64,000 nt of DNA, taken from positions 62,001-126,000 of the forward strand of contig NZ_BBYF01000016.1 of NCBI RefSeq assembly GCF_001894745.1. The letters run 5' to 3'. The notes under the pieces are model-generated. The model did not search any database and was not told the origin of the DNA. It was given only the letters and a program-made list of their open reading frames with translations. This document shows positions 1 through 8,611 of this stretch, piece after piece. Within the stretch, counting starts at the first letter, position 1, and each line of letters starts with the position of its first letter. Both the position numbers and the translations under genes were made by a program. Source of the DNA: Paenibacillus sp. NAIST15-1. GTDB taxonomy: Bacteria; Bacillota; Bacilli; Paenibacillales; Paenibacillaceae.

Positions 1-809
1 GATTGCTTGGTGCGAATGGTGCGGGCAAGACAACGACGATGCGGATGGTGCTCGGTCTTATTTATCCAGATGGCGGTTCGATTACGTATCATGGCAAGCC
101 GTATCATGAAGGGCTGACTCGTATTCTCGGGTATTTGCCGGAGGAACGGGGAATGTACCCGAAGGTGAAGATTAGCGAGCAGGTAACGTACTTGGCGCAG
201 CTGCGCGGGATGAAGCGTGCGGAAGCAGACAAGAACCTAAAGTATTGGCTGGAACGGTTCAATGTACCGGAAAACTACAACAAGAAAATTGAGGAGCTGT
301 CTAAGGGGAATCAGCAGAAGATTGGCTTCATTGCAGCTATTGTTCACAAGCCGAAGCTGCTCATCTTGGATGAAGCGTTCAGTGGTTTGGATCCCGTTAA
401 CGTCGAACTGTTGAAGGAGACGGTTAAGGAGCTGCGCGATCAAGGCACGAGCATTCTGTTCTCTACGCACCGGATGGAGCATGTAGAAGAACTGTGCCAG
501 AACCTGACGATTTTGCAAAAGGGCAATGCGGTGCTGCAAGGGTCGCTGCGTGAATTGAAATCTCAATATCCACGAGAGCATGTCATCCTGCGCACGAGTG
601 GAGATGTGGATGGTTTGGATCGCATCGCAGGCGTCCAATCCGTTTCCCGAACAGGAGACGGTTATAAACTGCACATTACGAATGAAGTGGCCGCACAGGA
701 TATCCTGCAGCTTGCGATGGCACAATCGACAGTTCAGCAGTTCGAGCTGAAGGAGCCGACATTGAACGAGATCTTCATTAAAGCAGTTGGAGGCGAATCT
801 AATGCATAA
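1..809 (+). CDS. ABC exporter ATP-binding protein, NatA/YhaQ type (5' end cut off)
   Basis: ATPase subunit that would power the permease encoded next to it. The window opens inside the gene: the Walker A motif GANGAGKTT is at the very start, so roughly 30-40 N-terminal residues are missing. Visible motifs are the signature LSKGNQQK near residue 100, Walker B LLILDEAFSGLD near 120 and the switch His in FSTHRMEH. After about residue 185 comes a C-terminal extension resembling DUF4162, typical of NatA/YhaQ-like exporters of ions, peptides or antibiotics. The stop overlaps the permease start by 8 nt, so the two are translationally coupled. The substrate cannot be read from sequence. Confidence 0.9.
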   Translation, partial: LLGANGAGKTTTMRMVLGLIYPDGGSITYHGKPYHEGLTRILGYLPEERGMYPKVKISEQVTYLAQLRGMKRAEADKNLKYWLERFNVPENYNKKIEELSKGNQQKIGFIAAIVHKPKLLILDEAFSGLDPVNVELLKETVKELRDQGTSILFSTHRMEHVEELCQNLTILQKGNAVLQGSLRELKSQYPREHVILRTSGDVDGLDRIAGVQSVSRTGDGYKLHITNEVAAQDILQLAMAQSTVQQFELKEPTLNEIFIKAVGGESNA

Positions 810-2088
810 CCTGGGGACGGTCATTCGATTCACATTGAAGACGAAGATGATGACGAAGTCGTTCATCATTACAACGATTATTTTAGCACTCATTATGTCA
901 GTTGGGGTTAATATTCCGTATCTGATCTCGCAATTTTCGAGCAATGAGCCTACATCAATCGGTCTGGTACAGGGTGGAGAGTACGCGGACATTGTGAAAT
1001 CATTTGAAGATCAAATGACGAAGCATGGAGGCAGCGACTTAAAGCTTGTTCCGTCCGCTTCAGAAGAAGAGCTGCGCAAGAAAGCGGAGTCCGGCGATCT
1101 GGAAGGATACTTGAAGTTCGAGCTAAAGAAGGACGAAGCGGGCAATGTGGAGAAGCAATCGTTCCCGCAGGTTGTGTTCCATGGCAAGGATGAGCTTGGA
1201 CATGGCGATGAGGCGACGGTTACAGGTGCATTAAGTGCAGTGAAGACTGAGTGGCTCGTGAAGGATTCACTTACCGAACAGCAGAAGGCAGAGCTGAGCA
1301 AGCCGGTTACGATTGATACACAGAAGATCGTGAAGGAAGGCGAGAAAGCGAAGGAAGAAAATCCGATACAAAAAACGATTTCGATTATCGTCGTTATGGT
1401 ATTGATCATTCTGTTCTTCATGACGAATACGATGACAGGTAACATGATTGCATCCGAGGTTACGCAAGAGAAGAGCTCGCGTATTATGGAAATTCTCATT
1501 ACGAGCGTATCGCCGCTCGCGCAAATGTTCGGGAAAATTATCGGCATGTTCATACTTGGGCTGATACAAATTATTGTGTTCTTCGTTGTGGTTATGATTA
1601 ATCTGCTGCTGCCGCATAATTCAGCCCCACTGAAGGCACTCAACTTCGATATCTCGATGATTGATTGGACAGTGGTTGGTGGTGGATTGCTGCTCTATGT
1701 GCTTGGCTACTTCCTATATGCAACGCTGTTTGCAGCAGTAGGCTCGCTCGTTAGCCGGACTGAAGACTTGGCACAAGCGATTATGCCGATTACGATGCTA
1801 TCGTTGGCGGCATTCTACATTGTAATGTTTAGCGTGTCGTCACCGAACACCTTGCTGGTAAAAGCGACATCCTTTGTTCCATTCTTCACACCGACCTCGA
1901 TGCTGCTGCGGATTGGTACGGGAAATGCAGCATGGTGGGAATTCTGGGTGAGCATTGCGATCTTGATCGTATCCATCCTGTTCTTCGGCTGGCTCGCTGC
2001 GAAGATTTACCGCACGGGCGTACTGATGTACGGCAAGCGCCCATCGTGGAAGGAACTTCGCAAGGCGATGAAGGCGTACAAGATTTAA
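802..2088 (+). CDS. ABC exporter permease, NatB/YhaP type
   Basis: Membrane subunit of the exporter, 428 aa. An N-terminal membrane segment (about residues 16-40) is followed by a large extracytoplasmic domain of about 150 residues. Five to six hydrophobic segments lie from about residue 190 to the end. This is the layout of ABC2-type permeases such as NatB. The ATG at 802 was chosen because GGAGGCG lies just upstream at 789-795; an in-frame TTG at 787 has no ribosome site. It overlaps the ATPase gene and is followed by a terminator hairpin at 2183. The transported substrate is unknown; Na+ as for NatAB is only one possibility. Confidence 0.88.
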   Translation: MHNLGTVIRFTLKTKMMTKSFIITTIILALIMSVGVNIPYLISQFSSNEPTSIGLVQGGEYADIVKSFEDQMTKHGGSDLKLVPSASEEELRKKAESGDLEGYLKFELKKDEAGNVEKQSFPQVVFHGKDELGHGDEATVTGALSAVKTEWLVKDSLTEQQKAELSKPVTIDTQKIVKEGEKAKEENPIQKTISIIVVMVLIILFFMTNTMTGNMIASEVTQEKSSRIMEILITSVSPLAQMFGKIIGMFILGLIQIIVFFVVVMINLLLPHNSAPLKALNFDISMIDWTVVGGGLLLYVLGYFLYATLFAAVGSLVSRTEDLAQAIMPITMLSLAAFYIVMFSVSSPNTLLVKATSFVPFFTPTSMLLRIGTGNAAWWEFWVSIAILIVSILFFGWLAAKIYRTGVLMYGKRPSWKELRKAMKAYKI

Positions 2089-2182
2089 AGATGCGTGATT
2101 ACTGTTGTGAGTAACAGCTATCATTGAGATAGATTTGGTTGCTAATTGATATATTTTTTGTGAATTTTTTATATATTTTAGG

Positions 2183-2222
2183 ACCAGTAGAAGCGAAATT
2201 TCTTGTTTCTACTGGTTTTTTT
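2183..2222 (+). terminator. rho-independent terminator after the NatAB-type operon
   Basis: A 10-bp perfect stem ACCAGTAGAA / TTCTACTGGT (2183-2192 and 2207-2216) with a 14-nt loop is followed directly by a T run. It separates the exporter operon from the urease operon. The rest of 2089-2348 is A+T-rich and has no convincing gene. Confidence 0.85.
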
Positions 2223-2312
2223 ATTATATTATATAGGTAAAAAATACCACTTTAATCTGATTGAGTCAGAGGGAAGGTGCATACCTAGGGATTGAGTTCA
2301 TTCTCTTCAGTG

Positions 2313-2326
2313 CGAAACCGGTTTCG
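2313..2326. promoter_or_regulatory. perfect 14-bp palindrome just upstream of the ureA ribosome site
   Basis: CGAAACCGGTTTCG is its own reverse complement and ends 7 nt before the AAGGAGG of ureA (2334-2340). The core GAAACCGGTTTC resembles operators of LacI-family regulators (GAAA-N-CG-N-TTTC type). It could be an operator or a small hairpin close to the ribosome site. No regulator gene for it is visible nearby. Confidence 0.4.
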
Positions 2327-2348
2327 AAATTCGAAGGAGGCTCATACT

Positions 2349-2651
2349 ATGCAATTGCTGCCCCGTGAGATCGATAAACTTCTCATCGTTGTTGCGGCTG
2401 ATCTCGCCAAGCGAAGACGGGAAAGGGGTCTTAAGTTAAACCATCCTGAATCTGTTGCGCTGATTACTTATGAAGTTATTGAAGGGGCCCGGGACGGGAA
2501 AACAGTTGCGGAGCTTATGGAATATGGGGCGACGATTTTGTCCCGCGACGATGTGATGGACGGAATTCCTGAGATGATCGACGATATCCAGGTTGAAGCC
2601 ACCTTTCCGGACGGCACGAAACTAGTAACTGTACATCATCCGATACGATAG
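2349..2651 (+). CDS. ureA: urease gamma subunit
   Basis: Small structural subunit of the nickel enzyme urease, which hydrolyses urea to ammonia and carbamate in the cytoplasm. The 100 aa match the usual length, start with the family-typical [11 protein letters not shown] and contain [20 protein letters not shown]. The ATG at 2349 follows AAGGAGG at 2334-2340 with an 8-nt spacer; upstream in-frame codons lack a ribosome site. First gene of the ureABCEFGD operon. Confidence 0.97.
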   Translation: MQLLPREIDKLLIVVAADLAKRRRERGLKLNHPESVALITYEVIEGARDGKTVAELMEYGATILSRDDVMDGIPEMIDDIQVEATFPDGTKLVTVHHPIR

Positions 2652-2676
2652 ATGAACTGCGTTGGGAGAGAGTCTG

Positions 2677-3000
2677 ATGATACCTGGACAAATCTTTTTA
2701 CAGAAGGAAGATATTATATGCAACGCCGGCAAAACCGTCTTGAGATGTACTGTCAAAAATACCGGCGACCGTCCTGTGCAGGTTGGATCGCATTTTCATT
2801 TCTATGAAGTTAATGAAGCTCTCATTTTTGACCGCAAGAGCGGATTTGGGAAGCGTTTGAATATTCCGGCGGGCGCCGCGGTTCGCTTTGAACCCGGGGA
2901 TGAAAAAGAAGTGGAGCTGATTGATTATTCAGGGGAGCGCCGTGTGTATGGATTTAATAACAAGACGGATGGATCTGTGGGAGGCGGATGCCAATCATGA
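2677..3000 (+). CDS. ureB: urease beta subunit
   Basis: Second structural subunit of urease, 107 aa. It starts MIPGQIF, as UreB proteins typically start MIPGE, and contains the conserved [11 protein letters not shown] and the [17 protein letters not shown] segment. The ATG at 2677 follows GGGAGAG; an in-frame TTG at 2662 would add five residues not typical of the family. The stop overlaps the ureC start (ATGA), showing tight coupling. It packs with UreA and UreC into the (alpha-beta-gamma)3 trimer. Confidence 0.96.
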   Translation: MIPGQIFLQKEDIICNAGKTVLRCTVKNTGDRPVQVGSHFHFYEVNEALIFDRKSGFGKRLNIPAGAAVRFEPGDEKEVELIDYSGERRVYGFNNKTDGSVGGGCQS

Positions 3001-4709
3001 GCTTTAGAATGTCCAGAAGTCAATATTCGCAAATGTACGGACCGACAACGGGAGACTCGATCCGCTTAGCGGACACGGATATCATTATCCAAATTGAAAA
3101 GGACTTTACCTCTTATGGTGATGAGGTTGTTTTTGGCGGAGGAAAAGTGATCCGCGATGGCATGGGCCAGCATCCGCTTGCGACCCGCGGCGACGATATT
3201 CCGGATGTCGTGATTACGAACGCAATTATTTTGGATTATACCGGCATCTATAAAGCGGATATCGGAATCCGTGACGGAAGGATAGCGGGGATCGGCAAAG
3301 CGGGCAACCCTTTGATCATGGATCATGTGGATATCGTCATTGGCGCAGCGACGGAAATTATTGCAGGGGAGGGCAAGATCGTTACCGCCGGCGGCATCGA
3401 TACGCATGTGCATTTTATTAATCCCGGACAGGTCGAGACGGCGCTGTCTTCAGGCCTAACGACGTTAATTGGCGGCGGAACAGGTCCAGCTGCGGGCTCA
3501 AAGGCAACCACAGTAACTCCTGGAGAGTGGAATATCCACCGCATGCTGCAGGCGGCCGAAGGGCTGCCGATTAACGTCGGGTTTACGGGAAAAGGACAAG
3601 CTGCGGCGGAAGAACCCCTTGCCGAGCAGGTACGGGCCGGAGCGATCGGGCTGAAGGTGCATGAGGACTGGGGAGCGACCGCCTCGGCGCTGGATCATGC
3701 ATTAAGCGTGGCCGACAAGTTCGATGTGCAGGTTGCGGTTCATGCCGACACCTTGAATGAAGGTGGCTTTATGGAGAACACCATGGCAGCGATCAAAGGT
3801 CGGGTGATCCATATGTATCATACGGAAGGGGCCGGGGGAGGCCATGCTCCTGACCTGATTAAATCGGCCAGCTATATGAATGTGCTGCCTTCGTCCACCA
3901 ATCCGACGCTGCCGTATACGATTAATACGATCGACGAGCATCTGGATATGTTGATGGTGTGCCACCACCTGAATCCGTCGATACCGGAGGATCTGGCTTT
4001 TGCGGATTCCCGCATTCGGCGCGAAACGATAGCCGCTGAAGACATTCTCCAGGATATGGGCGTATTTAGCATGGTCAGTTCAGACGCGCAGGCGATGGGC
4101 CGCATCGGTGAAGTCATTTTACGAACATGGCAGACCGCAGACAAAATGAAAAAACAGCGGGGCATGCTTCCGGGTGACCGTGAGCTTTCCGATAATAACC
4201 GCGCTAAACGTTATGTAGCTAAATATACGATCAACCCGGCCATTACGCACGGGATTTCCGAGTATGTCGGATCGGTTGAAGTCGGAAAAATCGCTGACCT
4301 TGTCATTTGGTCTCCGGCGTTTTTCGGCGTGAAGCCTGAAATGATCATCAAAAACGGGATGGTAGCCCAAAGCCTGATGGGGGATGCGAACGCATCCATT
4401 CCAACGCCGCAGCCGGTCATTTACCGTCCGATGTACGGACAATATGGGAAAGCACGTTCCCAAAGCTCCATCACTTTTATTTCGCAATCTGCTTTTGACA
4501 ACAAAGTTCACGAACAGTTGGGGCTCGAAAAAATCGTTCTGCCTGTGCACGGTATCCGGACATTAACGAAAAAAGATATGAAGCTGAATTTTGAAACGCC
4601 TGAGATCACGGTTGATCCGCAAACGTATGAGGTTCGGGTTAATGGAGAGCTCATGACATGCGAACCGGTGGATAAAGTGCCGATGGGACAGCGTTATTTC
4701 TTATTTTGA
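2997..4709 (+). CDS. ureC: urease alpha (catalytic) subunit
   Basis: Catalytic subunit carrying the dinuclear nickel centre, 570 aa, full length. Starting at MSFRMSR, the metal ligands fall at the classical positions: HVH at 137/139, the carbamylated Lys at 220 in GLKVHEDW, His in AVHADTLNE (about 249), His in [15 protein letters not shown] (about 275) and Asp in [12 protein letters not shown] (about 363). The mobile-flap catalytic His is in MVCHHLNPS (about 323). The ATG at 2997 overlaps the ureB stop and follows GGGAGG at 2979-2984; an ATG at 2988 is too close to that site. All catalytic residues are present, so it should be active once nickel is loaded by UreDEFG. Confidence 0.98.
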   Translation: MSFRMSRSQYSQMYGPTTGDSIRLADTDIIIQIEKDFTSYGDEVVFGGGKVIRDGMGQHPLATRGDDIPDVVITNAIILDYTGIYKADIGIRDGRIAGIGKAGNPLIMDHVDIVIGAATEIIAGEGKIVTAGGIDTHVHFINPGQVETALSSGLTTLIGGGTGPAAGSKATTVTPGEWNIHRMLQAAEGLPINVGFTGKGQAAAEEPLAEQVRAGAIGLKVHEDWGATASALDHALSVADKFDVQVAVHADTLNEGGFMENTMAAIKGRVIHMYHTEGAGGGHAPDLIKSASYMNVLPSSTNPTLPYTINTIDEHLDMLMVCHHLNPSIPEDLAFADSRIRRETIAAEDILQDMGVFSMVSSDAQAMGRIGEVILRTWQTADKMKKQRGMLPGDRELSDNNRAKRYVAKYTINPAITHGISEYVGSVEVGKIADLVIWSPAFFGVKPEMIIKNGMVAQSLMGDANASIPTPQPVIYRPMYGQYGKARSQSSITFISQSAFDNKVHEQLGLEKIVLPVHGIRTLTKKDMKLNFETPEITVDPQTYEVRVNGELMTCEPVDKVPMGQRYFLF

Positions 4710-4719
4710 GGTGAAGCTG

Positions 4720-5175
4720 ATGATTATCGAGAAGGTAATTGCAAATATCGAACAAATGAACAAGGAAGAAGTCGGAAAGCGGCATATCGAGAAAGTATAT
4801 TTGGAAAGCGGTGATCTCGTCAAACGGATTCAGCGCGTTACAACCGACCATGGCAATGAAATTGGGATCCGACTGTCAGAGCAGCGCGATTTAGTGGTCG
4901 GCGACGTGTTATATATGGACGACAAGAACATGATCATTGTTGATGTCCGCTCCGATGACTTAATTGCAATTCGTCCGCGCAGCCTGCAAGAAATGGGCCA
5001 TATCGCACATCAATTAGGCAACCGGCATTTGCCTGCCCAATTCGAAGGTGACGAAATGCTTGTTCAATACGACTATCTTGTGGAGGAACTGCTGGTACAG
5101 TTGCACATTCCCTATGTACGGGAAAACCGGAAAGTAAAGCAGGCGTTTCGTCATATTGGCCACAGTCATGGATAA
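4720..5175 (+). CDS. ureE: urease accessory protein UreE, nickel metallochaperone
   Basis: Delivers nickel to the UreG/UreF/UreD activation complex. It has 151 aa with an N-terminal peptide-binding-like domain (about 1-75) and a C-terminal ferredoxin-like metal domain with [15 protein letters not shown] and the downstream dyad region. It ends in HIGHSHG, only three His residues, not the long poly-His tail of some UreE proteins. The start at 4720 follows GAGGTG immediately after the ureC stop. The 3' end overlaps ureF by 8 nt. Confidence 0.93.
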   Translation: MIIEKVIANIEQMNKEEVGKRHIEKVYLESGDLVKRIQRVTTDHGNEIGIRLSEQRDLVVGDVLYMDDKNMIIVDVRSDDLIAIRPRSLQEMGHIAHQLGNRHLPAQFEGDEMLVQYDYLVEELLVQLHIPYVRENRKVKQAFRHIGHSHG

Positions 5176-5854
5176 GCAAGCACTCGCTCTATTTCAGCTT
5201 TGCGATTCCAACTTTCCTACTGGAGCCTTTAGCCATTCCTTCGGACTTGAAACGTACATTCAGGAAGATCGGGTTAGGGATCAGGCCACATTTACCGAAT
5301 GGCTCGATACCTATATTCATGAACAGCTTGTATACGCGGACGGGCTTGCGTCCCGTCTTGTCTTTGACGCGCTGCAGGCAGGGGATATGGAGACGATATG
5401 GAAGCTGGATCGGATGCTGTTTGTGCAAAATCTGCCCCGCGAGACAAGGGAAGGTACGCAAAAGATGGGAGACCGGATGTTAAACCTCGTGCAGTCTTTG
5501 TATGAGTCGCCTGTGTTCTCCAAGTATAGGGGGCGTATCCTTGAAAAGTTGAGTTTTGGGCATCCGGCCATCGTGTTTACGATGGTCGGACACAATCTCG
5601 GCGTTTCCGGGACGACGACCCTTTTGTATTATCTCTATTCAGTCGTCTCCAGCTTGGTCCAAAACGCGGTTCGCGCAATTCCATTAGGCCAAACGGCAGG
5701 GCAGAAGGTACTGAAGCAATGTCAGGATGGATTAATTCAAGCGGTAGAACAAATCGGCCGATTGGATGTGGAGGATTTTGGAGTCGTATCGCCCGGTCTG
5801 GAATTATCGCAAATGAAGCATGAGCGTGTCAATATTCGGATTTTCATGTCGTAG
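5168..5854 (+). CDS. ureF: urease accessory protein UreF
   Basis: All-helical urease maturation factor that gates UreG GTPase activity and nickel transfer in the UreDFG-apourease complex. 228 aa, with the characteristic [19 protein letters not shown] near the N-terminus and the C-terminal [10 protein letters not shown] region. The ATG at 5168 lies inside the last codons of ureE, so translation is coupled. A 34-nt gap follows before ureG. Confidence 0.93.
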   Translation: MDKQALALFQLCDSNFPTGAFSHSFGLETYIQEDRVRDQATFTEWLDTYIHEQLVYADGLASRLVFDALQAGDMETIWKLDRMLFVQNLPRETREGTQKMGDRMLNLVQSLYESPVFSKYRGRILEKLSFGHPAIVFTMVGHNLGVSGTTTLLYYLYSVVSSLVQNAVRAIPLGQTAGQKVLKQCQDGLIQAVEQIGRLDVEDFGVVSPGLELSQMKHERVNIRIFMS

Positions 5855-5888
5855 TGAATATTCCATAACAGAAGGAAGCGTGTGAATT

Positions 5889-6500
5889 ATGGGGCCTATT
5901 AAAATCGGGATCGGTGGGCCGGTCGGAGCTGGAAAAACACTGCTCGTTGAAAAAATAACCCGTCATCTTGAAGGGGAAATCAGTATGGCTGTCGTCACAA
6001 ATGATATTTATACAAAAGAAGACGCCAAATTTCTAATGGAGAACGGCGTTCTGCCCGTGGATCGGATAATCGGCGTTGAAACTGGAGGATGTCCGCACAC
6101 GGCCATCCGCGAAGACGCTTCGATGAATTTTGCGGCCATCGACGAACTGATTGAGCGCCATCCGGATGTCGAGCTTATTTTTGTGGAAAGCGGTGGAGAT
6201 AATCTCGCGGCCACTTTCAGTCCTGAATTGGTTGATTTTTCAATTTATATTATCGACGTGGCGCAAGGGGAGAAAATTCCGCGCAAGGGCGGACAGGGCA
6301 TGATCAAATCGGATCTGTTCATTATCAACAAAACCGATCTGGCGCCTTATGTCGGGGCAAGCCTGGAAGTGATGGAAGCGGACACGAAGGTTTTCCGCGG
6401 GAATAAACCGTTTGTGTTCACCAATTTGAAGGATAACAAAGGATTGGATCAGGTCATCCATTGGATCAAAAGAAATGCGTTCTTGAAGGATCTGGAGTAA
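5889..6500 (+). CDS. ureG: urease accessory GTPase UreG
   Basis: SIMIBI-class GTPase that couples GTP hydrolysis to nickel insertion into urease. 203 aa, normal length. The P-loop GPVGAGKT lies at residues 10-17, the metal-binding Cys-Pro-His motif is seen in [15 protein letters not shown], and the base-recognition motif NKTD is at about 146-149. The ribosome site AGAAGGAAG precedes the start. The stop abuts the ureD start codon with no spacer. Confidence 0.96.
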   Translation: MGPIKIGIGGPVGAGKTLLVEKITRHLEGEISMAVVTNDIYTKEDAKFLMENGVLPVDRIIGVETGGCPHTAIREDASMNFAAIDELIERHPDVELIFVESGGDNLAATFSPELVDFSIYIIDVAQGEKIPRKGGQGMIKSDLFIINKTDLAPYVGASLEVMEADTKVFRGNKPFVFTNLKDNKGLDQVIHWIKRNAFLKDLE

Positions 6501-7325
6501 ATGGAGGAATGGACGGGGGTTCTGCGGCTGAATGCTGAGGTGAGAAGCGGTAAAACCGTCGCCAGAAACGTGTATTTTCAAGGTGCATTTAAAGTGATGC
6601 GGCCAATCTATCACGATGATTCGGGGCAGGCGTGTTACTATATATTGAATCCGGGCGGAGGTTATCTGGACGGGGACCGTTATCTGATGCAGGTTTCATT
6701 GGAGGAAGGTGCCCGGCTCACTTTAACGACGCAATCTGCGACCAAAATCTACAAAACGCCGAAGAAACCCGCCTATCAAGAAGTTGAAATCCAGTTGAAG
6801 AATGGCAGCTATCTCGAATATATAACTGATCCGATCATCGGGTACGAACATGCACGGTATAAGCAAAAAACGGTCATTCGGATGGAAAAGGGAGCTAATC
6901 TGCTGTATTCCGAAATCGTCACCTCCGGATGGTCTCCCGATGGGCGGCAATTCAGTTATGACCTGCTGCAATTCATGAACGAGATTTATTTGGATGGCGT
7001 ATTAGCGGTTCATGACCATATCAAATTGAATCCTAAGGCGCATCGTATGACTTCCCTTGGTCTTATGGAAGGTTATTCGCATCTCGGGTCGATGATGATG
7101 ATCTCGGAACAGGTCGATCAGGATTTCTTGGATCGGCTTTACCATGAGATTGATGGAATTTCCGAGGATTGCCGAATCGGCTTATCCCTGCTTCCGGTGT
7201 CTGGGTTGATGGTGCGTGTACTTGCGAACTCGACTCAAACGATAGAAGCAATTTTTGCGTGTTGCCACCGGTTTATCAATCAGTCATTTTTCAATACGAC
7301 CCCAAGTTTTCTCAGAAAATACTGA
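6501..7325 (+). CDS. ureD: urease accessory protein UreD (UreH)
   Basis: Scaffold protein that binds apo-urease and carries nickel from UreFG to the active site. 274 aa, usual length. It shows the family pattern ARNVYFQGAFKVMRPIY, then YYILNPGGGYLDGDRY, TLTTQSATKIYKTP and ILYSEIVTSGWSPDGR-type segments. Its ATG directly follows the ureG stop codon. Last gene of the operon; a terminator lies 75 nt downstream. Placing ureD last matches the Bacillus ureABCEFGD order. Confidence 0.94.
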   Translation: MEEWTGVLRLNAEVRSGKTVARNVYFQGAFKVMRPIYHDDSGQACYYILNPGGGYLDGDRYLMQVSLEEGARLTLTTQSATKIYKTPKKPAYQEVEIQLKNGSYLEYITDPIIGYEHARYKQKTVIRMEKGANLLYSEIVTSGWSPDGRQFSYDLLQFMNEIYLDGVLAVHDHIKLNPKAHRMTSLGLMEGYSHLGSMMMISEQVDQDFLDRLYHEIDGISEDCRIGLSLLPVSGLMVRVLANSTQTIEAIFACCHRFINQSFFNTTPSFLRKY

Positions 7326-7400
7326 GCAGGTTTTGTTTGAACTTCTAAGCAATGTCATCAATGTTTTATAAACTGATACTCACACACTTCATCATTGTAG

Positions 7401-7426
7401 AGGCGCTGCACGGGCAGCGTCTTTTT
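7401..7426 (+). terminator. terminator of the urease operon
   Basis: Stem GGCGCTGC / GCAGCGTC (7402-7409 and 7414-7421, one G-U pair), ACGG loop, followed by TTTTT. It ends the urease transcript before treR. Confidence 0.8.
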
Positions 7427-7467
7427 CATTGGCTTTAGCGGTGCCTGCGCTGAGAGGCTTTCTTCTT

Positions 7468-7496
7468 TTTAACTGCTGAAGCAATCGTGATATGAT
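7468..7496 (+). promoter_or_regulatory. candidate sigma-A promoter of treR with extended -10
   Basis: TTTAAC at 7468-7473, a 17-nt spacer and TATGAT at 7491-7496 preceded by TG (TGaTATGAT). The weak -35 is compensated by the extended -10. It lies 55 nt upstream of the treR start. Confidence 0.5.
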
Positions 7497-7550
7497 AGAG
7501 GCAAGCAATGAAGGTTAGGACGGAAGCATTATTGGGGGTTAGTTGCTAAT

Positions 7551-8267
7551 ATGAGCACAAGTAAGCTATACATGACTATTTATGAAGAGATTAAGGGGAA
7601 GATTGCTTCAGGTGAGTACGCACCGGGAACAAAGCTTCCTTCGGAGCATGAATTTTGCGTTATCTATGACACGAGCCGGGGAACGATACGTAACGCGCTC
7701 GATCTGCTTGTCGAAGAAGGGCTTGTCAATCGCCATCCTGGCAAGGGTGTATATGTGCTAGACAATAATGCCATCGCGTTCTCATTCGGCGGATTGGTCA
7801 GCTTCAAGGAAGCAAGCGAGAGCAGCGGGCAGAAGTTCGAGACGACCGTACCTTACTTTGAGGAAATTACGATTACGGACAAGCTGCATGAGCGGACTAA
7901 GCTGCCATTGGGCGCAACAGCATATTGTCTGCATCGGGTGCGCGAGCTTGACGGAGAGCGCATTATTTTAGATATCAATTACTTTTTGAAAGAGAAGGTG
8001 GAGGGCCTAACGAAGGAAATTGCTGAGCGCTCGATATACGACTATATCGAACAGCAATTAGGCCACAAAATAGGCTTTGCCCAGCGCGTGATCCAGGTGG
8101 AGCCTGCGACGGCAAAGGATCGGGAACACTTGATCATGAAATCGTACGGCTTCGTTGTCGTTGTGAAGAACTATGTTTATATGCATGACGGCGAGCTGTT
8201 CGAGTATACGGAATCGCGCCATCATCCTGAACGATTTGTGTTTACTGATTTTGCGCGGAGACGCTGA
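7551..8267 (+). CDS. treR: trehalose operon repressor, GntR family (UTRA effector domain)
   Basis: DNA-binding repressor of trehalose uptake and hydrolysis genes; in Bacillus subtilis TreR the inducer is trehalose-6-phosphate. 238 aa, the same length as B. subtilis TreR. The N-terminal winged helix (about 1-70) contains YEEIKGKIASGEYAPGTKLPSE and TSRGTIRNALDLLVEEG. The C-terminal UTRA domain (about 90-235) should bind the sugar phosphate. It lies directly upstream of treP-treA but is separated from them by its own terminator. Its probable operators flank the treP -35 box. Confidence 0.92.
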   Translation: MSTSKLYMTIYEEIKGKIASGEYAPGTKLPSEHEFCVIYDTSRGTIRNALDLLVEEGLVNRHPGKGVYVLDNNAIAFSFGGLVSFKEASESSGQKFETTVPYFEEITITDKLHERTKLPLGATAYCLHRVRELDGERIILDINYFLKEKVEGLTKEIAERSIYDYIEQQLGHKIGFAQRVIQVEPATAKDREHLIMKSYGFVVVVKNYVYMHDGELFEYTESRHHPERFVFTDFARRR

Positions 8268-8448
8268 CAGGGTTCTAAGTAACTCCGGTAATGGTAAAAA
8301 GGATAATTTCAAGCGCTAAAGCAGTCTTAGCTATACGGAAGGACGTACGTTTAAATTTATTGGGAGAAGTGCGAGATCGAAACTCCGATTCAAATGATAA
8401 AACCGCCCGATTTTACGAATTTTATATTGGACGCAACCAAACTATAAG

Positions 8449-8503
8449 AAACAGCGGCAATCTTGGATGAGAAAAAGAAATCCTAGACTGGGCGCTGTTT
8501 TTT
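8449..8503 (+). terminator. terminator between treR and treP
   Basis: Outer stem AACAGCG / CGCTGTT with an inner stem TCTtGGAT / ATCCtAGA, followed by a six-T run (8498-8503). It separates the treR transcript from the treP-treA operon. The rest of 8268-8519 shows no gene. Confidence 0.7.
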
Positions 8504-8519
8504 CACGTTCTCCAAACCA

Positions 8520-8535
8520 ACTTGTCTATACAAGT
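8520..8535. promoter_or_regulatory. TreR operator 1
   Basis: ACTTGTCTATACAAGT is a near-perfect inverted repeat (ACTTGT / ACAAGT) and strongly resembles the known TreR operator core TTGTATATACAA. It ends 1 nt before the -35 box of the treP promoter. Confidence 0.8.
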
Positions 8536-8536
8536 G

Positions 8537-8565
8537 TTTACAAACCTGTCTATACAAGTTATAAT
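8537..8565 (+). promoter_or_regulatory. sigma-A promoter of treP-treA
   Basis: TTTACA at 8537-8542, a 17-nt spacer and a consensus TATAAT at 8560-8565. Operator 2 fills the spacer and operator 1 abuts the -35, so bound TreR would exclude RNA polymerase. The predicted transcription start is near 8572. Confidence 0.85.
8544..8559. promoter_or_regulatory. TreR operator 2, inside the promoter spacer
   Basis: ACCTGTCTATACAAGT differs from operator 1 only at the third base. The two centres are 24 bp apart, which would place two repressor dimers on similar faces of the DNA. Confidence 0.78.
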
Positions 8566-8579
8566 GATCTCAACAAACG

Positions 8580-8593
8580 TGGAAGCGATTCCA
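8580..8593 (+). promoter_or_regulatory. CcpA cre site upstream of treP
   Basis: TGGAAGCGATTCCA fits the catabolite-responsive element consensus (TGWNANCGNTNWCA type). It lies about 10-20 nt downstream of the predicted transcription start, a position that usually gives CcpA-mediated repression. It predicts glucose repression of trehalose use. Confidence 0.65.
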
Positions 8594-8611
8594 TTGGGGA
8601 GGTACATCGAT

